A model generated the notes under the pieces. The model was not told the origin of the DNA and made no database searches. It saw only the letters and a list, made by a program, of their open reading frames with translations. A stretch of DNA of 64,000 nt from Berberis thunbergii (Eukaryota; Streptophyta; Magnoliopsida; Ranunculales; Berberidaceae). Positions within the stretch are counted from its first letter, which is position 1; each line of letters begins with the position of its first letter. The stretch lies in the NCBI GenBank assembly GCA_003290165.1, contig QNQO01000504.1, positions 248,001-312,000 on the forward strand. Direction: 5' to 3'. Made by a program: the position numbers and the translations under genes. Positions 31,660 to 43,052 of the stretch are shown one piece after another.

Positions 31660-32240
31660 CCCTTTGCGACGACTCGTACGCGACGAGGCAAGTTTTGTCG
31701 CTCAAAATTAACTTGGCGCAATGACATATTTAATATCGTCACGCTATTACAAAAAATAGCTAACTATTTAACACGACACACTGTTTCGTCGCTTAAAAAC
31801 CTCTTACACGACGAACTTGAAGCCTTTATCGCATAACTAATATGCGACAACGTGTCGTCGCTTAAAACCAACGGGCTACGTGTCAACTTATTTGAACGAC
31901 CAACTTGAACATCCTCAGGCGACAAACTTATTTGTCGTCTAAATATATCTGACGCGACAAACTAGAAGCCTTCGTCGCATAAATAATATGCGACAAAGTA
32001 TTGTCGCTTAAACCCAAATATTTTGTCGCCCTAAAATACCTATGGCTATGTGTCGGCCACTTTGAACGACTAACTTGAACATCCTAGGGCGACAAACTTT
32101 GTCGTCGCCTAAATATATCTTACGCGACAAATTGGAAACCTTCATCGCATACAGTATTCACGACAAACAATCGACACTTAAAGCGAGCAGGTTCATCGCC
32201 TAAAACATCCCAGGGCGACGAACGGTTGTCATCGCACAAG
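31660..32240. repeat. CACTA subterminal repeat array
   Basis: Many copies of GCGACAAA, GCGACGAA and their complements. A larger unit of about 174 bp recurs: GAACATCCT(C/A)(A/G)GGCGACAAACTT occurs near 31908 and 32082, and the ATGCGACAA..TTGTCGCTTAAA hairpin-like part near 31848, 31987 and (degenerate) 32150. In CACTA elements such repeats bind the transposase-associated protein. Confidence 0.8.
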
Positions 32241-32697
32241 CTCTGACATGTTCATCTTCGCCACGAATTAGAATAATCAGATCTGCGTTTTTCACTATTT
32301 TATCCTCTCGTTTTATTCTTTTTCTCTACTCGATTGATTTTTCTCACTATATACTCCAAGCTTCCAGCAGTTAATTAGGCTTCGTCCTCTCTCTGCGTCG
32401 TCGGCCACACCTCCGATCGTCTCTCTTTTACTTGGAGAACAGCGAGGAAATTGCTAAAAAAAATTATTTTTTTAAATTTCATGAAATTAGGTTGCTATCG
32501 TGTGGATTTTTTGGAGTGTCTCACATTGTTTTTCGAGTGCATACTAGATATTTATTAATTAATAATATCTACATCGTCTACTTGAAGAATTGTAATCGAG
32601 ATTCCGCTGAAAATTTTCCACATTGAAACTTAATCGCATTAGTGTCTTTAACTGTCTTTTATTCTCATGTTTTGTTTATAAACTGAAAACAGGTGTA

Positions 32698-33770
32698 ATG
32701 GAAAGACAGTGGATACAAAATCAGGACAAATGTTATGATGAATATTTAAATGGGATCGAGAGCTTCATTGAGTTTGCAAGGGAACATGTCACTGGTACGA
32801 CGAATCATATCAATGTTCGGGAATATGAGCTCTACTCACAGCACCTGGCTCGTCGTTGTTGTTCCTTATAACTTGCCCCCTTGGATGAGTATGAAAAAAG
32901 AATTTACAATGATGACTTTATTTATTCCCGGTCATCCTGGAAAGAACATTGATGATTATTTCGGCCGTTGGTTGATGAGTTAAAAGACTTATGGGAAAAT
33001 GGTGTACGTACATTTGATAAGTCTACCAATACAATGTTTATGTTGAGAGCAGCAGTGATGTGGACTATACATGATTTTTCCGCTTATGGAAATATTTCAG
33101 GTTGGAGTACTCAAGGCTATGAGGCATGTCCGATATGCAACGATGATGTAACATCTAATTAGCACGCGGGAAAGGTTTGTTATATGGGTCACCATAGATG
33201 GTTGCCCAGAATCACGAGTGGCGAACAAATAAGGTGGACTTTGATGGAAAAATGGAGAACGACACTAGACCTAGAGAATGGTCAGGGATGGCATTTTGGC
33301 TAAGTTGAATAGCTTGGAATTTGGTCAGATTGGCAAACATCTCGATAATCGTGATACGAATTTGCACAGGTCAGCTACACATCTGAACTAGACGGAGAAG
33401 AGTATATTCTTCGAGCTTCCATACTGGTCGAAATTAAAGATCCTTTGGTACGAGCATGATCATTTTATTTTGGCAACTATGGAAAAACAAATTTTTTATT
33501 TAGATGATCCTAAAGCTGGTGATGGATGGAAAGTAGGCCAAACGATCCAACACAAAAGTATATGGGACATTCCTGAAAAGGCTTCTGATGACCACAGTGA
33601 TGACGACACCACTGATCATTTACCAATATCATTTACCATGATATAAGATTATGACTATAAAAGGAATCAAGTGCAGGGCATGTACACTTCCACTAGTATG
33701 TTTAAACTGATGTAGAAAATAAAGGTTGACTTCGTAACTCACGAGGAGTCATGTTGCGTAGTGGCCAGTT
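32698..33770 (+). pseudogene. TNP2-type CACTA transposase, internally deleted
   Basis: The ATG at 32698 opens MERQWIQNQDK..EYLNGIESFIEFA, like the transposase-associated N-terminal domain (PF13963). After a frame change near 32840 the sequence jumps to the TNP2 core (YNLPPWMSMKKEFTMMTL, WENGVRTFDKSTNTMFMLRA, QGYEACPICNDD), open from 32968 to 33162. It continues in broken frames with LNSLEFGQIGKHLDNRD and FFELPYWSKLK to about 33440. It then jumps to a C-terminal DUF4216-like part (IFYLDDPKAGDGWKVGQ, IWDIPEK). The intervening parts of a normal transposase are missing, so this copy cannot move itself. Confidence 0.85.
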
Positions 33771-34430
33771 TTTCAATCTTGCTATGTATTAGCTTATAAA
33801 CAAAGCGGTTAGTTACTTTGATGTTGTTCTTCATTTTTCCTTCATATCCAATATTCAGAAATCTCTTTATCTTCCATGTTGTTCTCCATTTTTTTCTATA
33901 TGTATTGTCTTGGATTCAACACAATGCCCTGCTTTACATTTTATGTTCTTTGAATTGTTTATGCTGGATGGTTGGTGATAGAAATAGAGATTGACTTCTT
34001 GCTCCAATTTCAGCACCAAGAGGAGGCATAGATAGAGATTAACTTCTTGTTCCAATAATTGCACTTACTCGGGTACAAGGTAGTGAGTACTTCTGTTTTA
34101 TTTCCATGTTTTAGATTGTTTTTAGTCAAGTTAATTTTGTTAATTCATGATTGATTGATTAATTAATTAGGGTCGGTCTATTTCATCTATTTGAAGTGCA
34201 TTCATTGTTCCTCATTGTAATTGTTGTGTTGTGTTTTTATTATTTTGGTTCAGATGGCTTATTTGATATCAAGAAAACGTAGGCCCGTAATTGTTGCTGC
34301 TAATAGTTCAGTTGTCGCTCTTCCGCCCAACGTAGCTCATTTCACCATTAATGCTCCCGTTACAAGGGCTGCTTATATCAGTACTCCACCATGATAATGG
34401 CGTAGGTGGTCGGACGGGTCCGTTGTCTAG

Positions 34431-34963
34431 TCATAGAATTTCAGCTTTGGGGGATAAATTTCTTAGGCAGTGGCGCATACATGATCTACTCGATGAAAAG
34501 GGGGACGATAAGACAGTACAACGCATCCAGATTGGTGGCCCCAAGCTGGAGGGATTTTGTGTAATGGGCTTGTCAGCCTTAGATGTATGGTCTCCATAAA
34601 CTGTTTTCCCTTGATTCCCGTCGTCGTTGGTCCCCAGAGAGCTAGTAGGGATATTGTGGCTCTCCTTAATGCGATCCATGTTCTCTTGCGGGGATAGCGT
34701 CTTTTCCGCCTCCTTGTCACCTTCTGCAGATGGTGGGTTCTGTTGAGCGAACATTTCCACCACCCGAGCGAATTCATGTACTTGGGCTAAAAGCTGATCC
34801 ATTCTAGGGTCTGTCATTACTGCAACCGGCAAGGAGGACTGGGTTTGTTCTCCCCCCGTGTCGGTAGTGCTGCATTGGCTTGAACATTTGAGGGCTCGGC
34901 AATCTCACCATTGACACAAGATCTTGTGGCTACCATATTTCCATACTGCAATGGATGGATGCT
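34431..34963 (-). pseudogene. N-terminal gag fragment of a Ty3/gypsy element (element F)
   Basis: On the minus strand an ATG near 34950 opens MVATRSCVNGEIAEPSNVQ. A frameshift in a G-run near 34852 follows, then an open segment 34832-34431 with RMDQLLAQVHEFARVVEMFAQQNPP. This composition is typical of the start of gag in this gypsy group. It lies directly downstream of a primer-site-like sequence and LTR and is cut off at the CACTA junction. Confidence 0.65.
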
Positions 34964-35010
34964 AGTTTTTTATTTTAGGAATTCGTCATTCCACATGGAT
35001 GGCACCAAAC

Positions 35011-35606
35011 TGATGAATTAATTTCTATTCTCCCATGCCTTGACCTGCAAAATGAACAATCATGAGCCAAAAACCACAGTTGCGGCGGCCGACGACACTC
35101 CGATGCTAAAGTTAGACAAGGCGTAGATAATGATGTATTGCTTGAGATTAGGGTTTTGTCGTGTACCTTAGTTCTTCAGCCTCGTGCCCTATTTATCATG
35201 CCAGAGTCCTTGTTCGGCTATGCCTTTGGTGGCGTGGTTTAAGAAATGATATCTGTTGGAGATCCTTCCCTGTTGAGAATTGTCCATGCAAGAGAGTTTC
35301 CATGCACAACTTATACTCTGATGTTTGTTTCCTAATAGGAGTCAATGTCTTAGTGGTCTGCCTGTCTTAGGTCAAACCCCTAGATACTTGCCTTATTTGG
35401 TCTTATGGGTTTTGAGTTTGACCATTTGACTTATGGGCTGGATAGAGCCTTGTTATCTTGGGTCCAATCTTTAGATACTCGCCTCAATGAGCCTAGAGTC
35501 ATCTGGGCTTGGTTCCTTGACTTACAAGTTGGATCAGATTAGGTGCTTGTTGGGAGCTCGTTCTGCCTGACTGCTCCGTTAACGAGATCATCATTCCACA
35601 TGTACA
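35011..35606 (-). repeat. LTR of element F (5' LTR on minus strand)
   Basis: 596 bp from TGATGAATTAAT to ACATGTACA in plus reading. The minus strand holds GATAAATAGGGC as a possible TATA region near 35189-35200. Next to it, minus strand TTTGGTGCCATCCATG (about 34995-35010) is a primer-site candidate. Its 5' part resembles 1180-1260 in element C, so C and F are related. The other LTR is absent. Confidence 0.65.
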
Positions 35607-36360
35607 ACGTCGATTAAAGAACGTTTTGGTGTATCATCAAGACCTTAACTAAAAAAATTATTTTTTATCATAGTTAGCTTAGGTTTGCGATTTCCACCGT
35701 CAAGAATTTTGAAGTGAAACTCAAGATTCCATCCGAAGAAATTTTTAGAAGATGGAGCTTTCAAGCTTCCATTGTTACAATTTGCAAAATATGGAAATTT
35801 GTGAATCTTACTAAAAAAAAATTATTAGAAAAGAAATCATGTATTAATTAGAAAATAGCTTGCGAAAATCTAGCACATCATAAAAATTAACCAACGAACT
35901 ACTATTACTTTGAATAAGACTAATTAGGATGATTGTACAAAAAAACAGAACTATAATTGACATCAATCCTAATAGAAAAAACTAGTAACGTGGTAGAAGA
36001 AATATTTCTCCACGTAATAGGAATGCTAGACTGTAACCAAACATAAATAGAAAAGTTGCACTAAAGAGACATGCACAATGATTTATTCTTCAATATTACA
36101 ATGGGGAATGGGTTGTCCCTGTTATATGGTGCTTCTTAAGGTTTTCTCCCATAGGAAGTATACATTTATAAAATTTCCAAAGAAACACCTTAATTTTATG
36201 GGGGATAAAACTTTCTAAATTGTATTAAGGATCTTCTAAGGAAGTATATCTGATTAGGGTATAAGAACGGGATTTATGATGGTCATTGATGTAGAAAGAT
36301 TGATAGGCTCACTTAGTACTGAAGTTACCTTTCTTGTTGTACTTCCAAATTAGAAAACTA
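35607..36360. other. Intergenic stretch, nothing recognised
   Basis: AT-rich, no open frame of note and no terminal repeats found. Confidence 0.5.
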
Positions 36361-37077
36361 ATTTTTTTTAAAAGCATAGAGCTAATAATATTAAATATTA
36401 AATACTAAATATGGTTACAATAAATATGTCCAACATAAGTTGACAACTCGTGCGCCTTGTGATTGAGGTCCTGAGGAATAAAATTACAAAACCAGTGAGA
36501 ATGAAGAGAAAGAAGTGCCTTAATATTACAAATTATAGGTCACAACATCCAACAATGATTCTGCTGGATGTCCACAATGTTTGTATGTAGGATGGTATTG
36601 AGAGTACCAGAGTCCCCAAGGAGAAATCATGTCTTCCAATGGCAAACTTGGATAAGTAGAAGGGCAGCTTCCACCGCAAGACACTCTGACATGGTACTGT
36701 CAAAGACCCACCCTGGTATAGCACTCGCAATCCGCGCATGAACTTTGCCAAGTGCATCGACTGCAAAAATAACAATTGCACCCTGCTGAGAAGCGGCAAA
36801 AAAGCTAGCATCATAAGTTACCATAATCATGTCTAGGGCAAGTACTGAGGAAATGGTTCAGGGATTGTGGAAAGAGAATTCAGGCGGTGGGTTTTGACAG
36901 TTTGAAGTGTATCTCAATGAACTGAAGTATGGAGCCTTGAGTATCAGTGACTGGTCCAAGAGAGGGTTTTTGGACGTCATGGTGTGGTAGTTGACGGGAA
37001 TGAGAATGAGAATCCCTAACCACAAAATCAAGAACATCATGTAAAGAGATTGACTCGGTATTTTCTCGATCAATGAT
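36361..37077 (-). pseudogene. LINE ORF2, RNase H-like end (left half of a split LINE)
   Basis: The minus strand encodes YDASFFAASQQGAIVIFAVD..GKVHARIASAIPGW..SECLAVEAALLL at about 36630-36830. This fits the plant LINE RNase H domain (D-A-S start, E-C-x-A helix). Frameshifts follow. A T-run at 36361-36369 could be the poly-A tail in reverse. Upstream on the same strand the frame runs into element B at 37077 and resumes at 48285. Confidence 0.75.
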
Positions 37078-39307
37078 TGATGGAGATTTTATTAACATAA
37101 ATTAATAAGTTAATAAACACTATTTGTAATACCGCAAGTGCACGGCTGTCTAACTAGTAAACAGTGGCAAATACGGGTCGATCCCACGAGGATTGATGAG
37201 ACAATCGAATTCTAAGACTTATTTAAACTAATTTACAGTTTGGGGTTGCAACAGATGAAAATTACTAAGTTAAAATAACTAAATTGACGATTAAAATTAA
37301 ACTGGTAAGAAGATATGCGAGTGGACCGAGACATCGAATCCACCACAGGTTCTTTGAGATTGGTGTAATATAAATTATTGTTTTCAAGAATCAACACAAC
37401 TAATATAAATATTAATGTACATTTGCAATTGATTTCAGTAAATGCATAAACCTCTAGCATTACGTGTCTTCTTACGGCACACACAATCACAGTTTTATTT
37501 TAACTATTTCTAAACCCCTAGCATTGCATGTCTTCTTACAACACACACAATCACATATTCAAATTAATTGATTAAAGCAGGCTTTGAATATCAACAAAAG
37601 GTACTTCTAACTACCGATTATTCTAGATAATTATTCCGAATATAATCGGTGAAAGAAAATCATTGAAATTCAGAAATCAACTGTGTTTAACATTCAAACA
37701 TATGGTAAACAATAAATTCAGATACGAAAAAACTCTAGGAAACCCTGTGGTTTCATCTTCGCCTTGGCGCAGGGTCGAGAAGATCATGGTGGATGACATC
37801 ACAGCGCTGGTGTAGGTGGAATCCATCTCAGCACGGACACGCATCCTGAGAAATAGCTGCAAATGCACTATGGTGGTACAGAGCAGAAATGCACAGTGCG
37901 AATAACCAAATTGTTTTCTCCCGCTAGAAAATTGCGCTTTCACTGTGTCTTCGTCCTTGCGAGAGCTCCCTCGCTGCTTGCTGGTTCTTCTTCTTCTTCT
38001 CTAGTGAAGCTCCCTGCAAGAGAGAGAAAGAGATAGGTGAGGGAGAAATGAGATAGAGAGGGTGAGAGAATAAGAAAACGGATGAGAGAAACGGGGCGGT
38101 AGAACTCTGTCTCTGCTGCTCCGGTTGTGCGAGCTGTTTGTTTGGCTGGTGGGACGGTGGTTGAGAGAGAGGGAAATAGGAAAGAATACGAGGTGGCGGA
38201 GAGAAGAACAGGGCGGTGGAGCTTTGTCGCGAGGTGGAACAGCGTGGGTGGCGGCTCTGTCGCGAGATGGAATAGAGGCGGTGGCCGAAAGAGAGGGAAA
38301 TGTTGGGTATTCTAGCTCCCATGATCAATTACAAACACTAATTTTACATTACAATGGCAATATTACAACAATACAATACATAAACACACAAATAGCTCAT
38401 CACTAAGCCTCTCCTCACAATGATCCAAGGCTCACAAGCCTGGATGCCTCAACCTCAACATTTTTCCCCTATATATAGTCTCACAGTGGAGGTAGAGAAA
38501 AGCTCTAGATAGCCTCAATATTTGACCCTCTAAATTTCTCCAACATTCTCCATTTTTTTTTCTAGAGAATTCTTTCTCCATCTTCTCTTCTTCTCCATTT
38601 TCTCAATTTCTCTAGAGAATTCTTGAAACACTAATCAAGTTAGTGTTGCTAATCTCAACAGGAAACAGGAAGGACCAAAGAGAAGAAGAATAGGGCGGTG
38701 GCTGATAGAGAGGGAAACAGGGCTGGTGGTAGTGGTGTGTGCGTGATGAAGCAGGGTTGTGGTGGTGCGTGGTTGTGTTGACGCAGGGGTTGAGATGAAG
38801 GACCGAAGAGAAAAAGAAGAGGAGGACTGAGGTGATGGCGAGGTGAGGTGGTAATGGCGGGATGATTGTGGTTCTCCTATCGAGCGAGGATCCCGGCAGG
38901 GTGGATTAGCATGGTGGCTGGAAAAGAGAGGAGGAGAAAAAACATGCTGAAGAGGTCATTTCTCCAAAAGGGGAGCAGATAGGAAAAGAAGAAAGAGGAA
39001 ACCTAAATAGGGTTCTCCTGTTTCCTTGTTAGGTAGGGCTTGGGTTTCTAGGTTAGATTTTTGTCCTTGGGCTGAGGTTAAATTAGATGGACCTAGGTTT
39101 GTTTCGGTTAGGTTTAGATATGTGACCCGTTACTTTGTACCACCACTAGAATCAACCAATTAATCCTTCCTCAAATTATCGCCTTAATGTGATTTCATCA
39201 TTCACGCTCAAATTCCTACAAAGACATGAAAACAAAATAATTAGAATAAAATATAACAATCGAAACACTAACATATATAAATTAAGGGATATATTATGTG
39301 ACTATCA
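37078..39307 (-). repeat. 3' LTR of element B, containing a copia solo LTR
   Basis: Plus reading opens TGATGGAGATTT and ends GACTATCA, as in 45482-48284. Without the insert at 38301-38660 it is about 1.87 kb. Confidence 0.9.
38301..38660 (+). mobile_element. Copia-type solo LTR with perfect TSD
   Basis: 360 bp opening TGTTGGG and closing CTCAACA, flanked by GGAAA on both sides (38296-38300 and 38661-38665). CTATATATAGTC near 38469 is a probable TATA box, giving the plus orientation. No internal region is present, so it arose by LTR-LTR recombination. It is absent from the other LTR of B. Confidence 0.88.
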
Positions 39308-41864
39308 AATACCCCAAAACCTATATTTTGCTAGTCCTCGAGCAAAACAATAAAAATAAAATTCTAACTCACTTTCGCAGGAATCATTGGTTGCACTTAC
39401 CTTAAACGCGCAACAAGGCTTTAAAGCCCTAGATTACCTCTAGTGGACGAGTTATAGTCTCGTGAAGGTTTCCAGAAATGTTACCCACAAACATTATGAC
39501 TCAATAAATTTTCAAAACATGGTAACTTGATCACTCAATCTATTATCCTCAAAGTAGAATCTAATTGCCAAAAATTTCAAAAAACAACTAACATTGTCAG
39601 AACAATATATCAACGAGTCTAAAAATGATTTAATAGTACCCAAAGGTTAAATAAATTTCATCAATTATTCTCAACTCGAAGTGTGTGTTTGCATAGCCTT
39701 ATCAACATAACTTTATTTTTCTCAGTAAAGATACGACTAGATAACGTTTGGATAATATGCTTCAACTACAAATCTCTCTTGTCACTCAGAAATAAATCAC
39801 TCGGAATTTGGTTAGTTATCACTTAGTTTATATGTGAGAAAGAGAATAAATTATGGAAACACAAACATCTCACATATTATAATCATGAAAAATGAACTTT
39901 TAAAATAATGAAATGAATATGATCTCATGGACAATAATATAATTACTTTGAGAATATTGAATCACACACCATAGTTCTTGTCTATTTAATCACCACATCT
40001 ATGAACCAGACCTTTACTTAAGATCAATTAGGTCTTTATTAGGTTGAAATGAGGCTAAGATTTTAGCTAACAATAATGGAAAAGGATACGAAAAAATTCT
40101 CTGAGAATGGATACACCATTTAATAAACACGTGGGGCTCTAAAGAATAAACTAATGTTGTACACCATTAATTTTTCTTCTTTCGAAATTTTTCTTCATAT
40201 TTTTTTTCGAAGCATCAATTTTTTTTCTTTTATAAAATCAACGATATGCTTTCCCCTTATGCACAATGAAACATTTCAGTCCCGAGGATTCATGGAATAT
40301 TTAGTTTCAGCTATTTTTATTTGCAGATTTCAAAAATATATCAACCATACAAATTCTCAGAGACATTGGGTAAGGATAAAAATAGTATGGATATTACTAC
40401 CTAACTGGTGTAGGTAATGGATATGGGGTTAGCAAAGAAAAGTCTATTTAAAGGCTCAAATGGCTGCAAACGGATATTTATTATTAGGTAGGCTAAAGAA
40501 TGGTTTAAATAAAAAATGCATATATCACTTCCTAAGCACTAGTCGGTATTATGACATCTCAACTAAATAAATCAAGAAGTTCTAGTATAATAATTCAATT
40601 TTAACGTCATTCTCAAAGCAATCAATAAGATAAACAAGAATGATGAGATCATCAACGAGATAATGCAGACTCAAATAAAGTCAGAGTTCATTTAAGAACT
40701 CTCAAGAAAAAAGAATGTCTCGAAACTCACAAGGGTTAAGTCTCCACTATTATTCTAAGATTTTCTAATTAATATCTTATTGATTAACTTCAAATCATGA
40801 TAACTTGGCTTATAGTGCAAGAGTGATCAACTCGAAAAGTATCATGAAATATATTTAACTTAAAGATAATATCAAACCATATGTTTTCCTATTGATATAT
40901 AAAAGTGACAAGTGAAAGTATGCATTCTTCAAATTTAAAGGCATACTTGAAAGCACGTCCTCTTCATTGGAAAGGAACTTAGATTTTGAATGCATTTTCA
41001 AATCGATAATTTTTCACACAAACATAATTAACTATGTATTCAATGGAGATTGAGTAGAATACAATAATCAATTGTGAAATACATTTCTGTTCAAAATTTC
41101 GAAGAATGGAGAAAAACTCATAAACCTCACCCCCAAACCTAAACCAAACATTATCCTCAATGTATAAAATGATGATCATAACAAATGTAGAAAAAATAAA
41201 ATATGAGAGTTATAGTGATATTACCATGGAAAAGTTTTTACCAATTTCGACGAAATCGTCGACCAATGAACGCTAAAAACATAAGAACTGTGGACTCATC
41301 ATAATAAAAACAATACATGACACAAAAAGATATACAAATGAAAAAAAATGTATCAGTTGTAAGTCAAAATTTATACGGAACTAACGAGTATGAGTGAAAT
41401 GCAACTAGAAAAAACTCAAAAATCAATCCAGACTAACCATAATGACGCAACCGAAGCTAAGTTGCCTCCTTGGAGCGCTTGGTTTAACGTCGTAAATTTG
41501 ACATATATTCTTCCTCATAAATGATGTACCATGAAATGACGAGGAAGAAAATAGCAAACACTTCACCAAACCTAAACACTTAGTCCACGATATTGACTAG
41601 ATCATATAGCAACAACCGAAAAAGTTGAGGATCCGTCCAACATATAGTAGCACCCACATGCAGCACAACAGAAACTAACACATCCCTAAAATGATGAAGA
41701 CGCCATGCAAAATCATAGAGAAATTAAAACGAACCTGCGGTCGTAAAGAAGTCATAGGGATGTGGAGCAGAAAGTTGTCACCAACATGGATATCCAGCAA
41801 ATGACTCCTTCCTAGTCCTAAAAGGTACATCTTATGTCTGGTGTCAAATCAGAAGATTGAATTG
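39308..41864 (-). other. 3' noncoding region of element B
   Basis: Reverse counterpart of 20462-22778 in A. Hairpin motif at 39328-39345 and post-frame motif at 41459-41492 (minus-strand sense). Next to the LTR, minus strand GGTTTTGGGGTATT is the polypurine tract. No gene seen. Confidence 0.75.
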
Positions 41865-42392
41865 TTACACAATAGGATGGCCAAAACTAAAATCATCCCT
41901 TAAAAACAAGGGATCCACATAGGTAACATCAGTCATTAAAGGGATAGAAAGCGGTATGTCTATAGATATATCAGGTGGTACAGACTCATCATAATAAAAT
42001 GAATTGCACAAAGATGATGAGCTAGACAGCTCAACAACACTGCCTATGGGATGTATTCTCTCCAAAGAATACTGAGAATTAGACTTCATGTAAAAGTCAC
42101 TAGGATGGCATATGTCAAATGGGTCATCATGAAAAGGCGATAAAGGGAATGAGTCAGAAAGCCCAATAGTATCAGTAGAAGGGTTCAGTTTTGACTCACT
42201 GAGTGGAAGGAGTTCCACTTTAGGCTTCCATGTGTTACCCGGATCCATAATAAGGGTTGAATCAAGCAAAACATTCACTTCCCTAATGAAATCATCAATA
42301 TCGAAGTCTAGGCCGAAGTGAGTCAAACATGCTGCTAAGGGATCATCTGATGCCGACTGCAATAAAGAATTTTCCACCGAACTCCCAATCAT
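41865..42392 (-). CDS. Post-protease open frame of element B, unknown function
   Basis: 175 open codons, colinear with residues about 35-215 of the A frame at 19529-20461. Shared features are DDPLAACLTHFGLDFDIDD, WKPKVELLP, the SLERIHPI stretch, SVPPDIS and DPLFLRDDFS. The first part is the protease-RT linker; the rest is of unknown function. It ends earlier than in A. Confidence 0.55.
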   Translation of the reverse strand: MIGSSVENSLLQSASDDPLAACLTHFGLDFDIDDFIREVNVLLDSTLIMDPGNTWKPKVELLPLSESKLNPSTDTIGLSDSFPLSPFHDDPFDICHPSDFYMKSNSQYSLERIHPIGSVVELSSSSSLCNSFYYDESVPPDISIDIPLSIPLMTDVTYVDPLFLRDDFSFGHPIV

Positions 42393-42428
42393 GTCAACTT
42401 CACAAAGATCCTCGGACTCAGGAGGTTG

Positions 42429-43018
42429 TTAGCTTACATTAAAAACATTGAGTTCGACCGTCATGTTGCCAACTGATAGTTTCATGATTCCATTCCTACA
42501 GTTAATAATAGCATTAGATGTGGCAAAAAAATGGACGACCCAAAATAACTGGAATGTGACTGAAGGGTGAACAGGTTGTGTATCAAGAACTATGAAATCC
42601 ACTGGAAAATAGATTTTTTCAACCTTAATGATCACATCCTCAATAACACTGCTGAGAATTCTGATTGACATATCTGCCAATTGCAATGTTGCTTTAGTCG
42701 ATTTAGTCCACCGAGAACTAATTGCTCATAAACAGAGTATGACAACAAATTAACACTCGCCCCTAAATCCAACAATGCCTTATCAATCATATGATCACCG
42801 ATAACACAAGAAATAGTCGGGCACCAGGATCTCTATACTTAGGCGGGGTTCTGTGTTGAATAATTGAGCTTACCATCTCGGCAAGGAAAACTCTCTTTTG
42901 CACATGTAGCTCTCGCTTCTGTGTGCAAAAATCCTTACAAATTTTGCCATTGATATGAACTTGCTTAATAGCATCAAGCAATGGAATATTAATGTAAACT
43001 TGTTAAAAATTTTCCATT
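42429..43018 (-). pseudogene. Aspartic protease pseudogene of element B
   Basis: Parts are open at 42787-42981 (LDAIKQV..CTQKRELHVQK) and 42429-42686 (QLADMS..YFPVDFIVLDTQ). The DLGAS-VNLLPYS signature near 42750-42775 lies between them, separated by frameshifts. The final strand lacks the usual LGRPF. Confidence 0.75.
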
Positions 43019-43052
43019 ACATCGTTAGGATTTGTTCATTTCTTTGCTGGAG

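Larger units (their letters stand above)
31644..34435 (+). mobile_element. CACTA (En/Spm) transposon, right end missing
   Basis: Starts with the CACTACTAAAAAAA terminus, preceded by AGC. Subterminal DNA to about 32240 is packed with GCGAC/GTCGC-type repeats. A broken TNP2 transposase follows, then a second frame opening near 34258. The expected closing TTTTTTAGTAGTG terminus was not found. The element stops near 34435 where a minus-strand gypsy fragment begins, so the right end was lost or replaced. Confidence 0.8.

Noticed and set aside
31644..32240. Regularly spaced repeats resembling a CRISPR array
   Set aside because: Repeats are short, variable and on both strands, within a plant CACTA terminus; CRISPR does not apply here.
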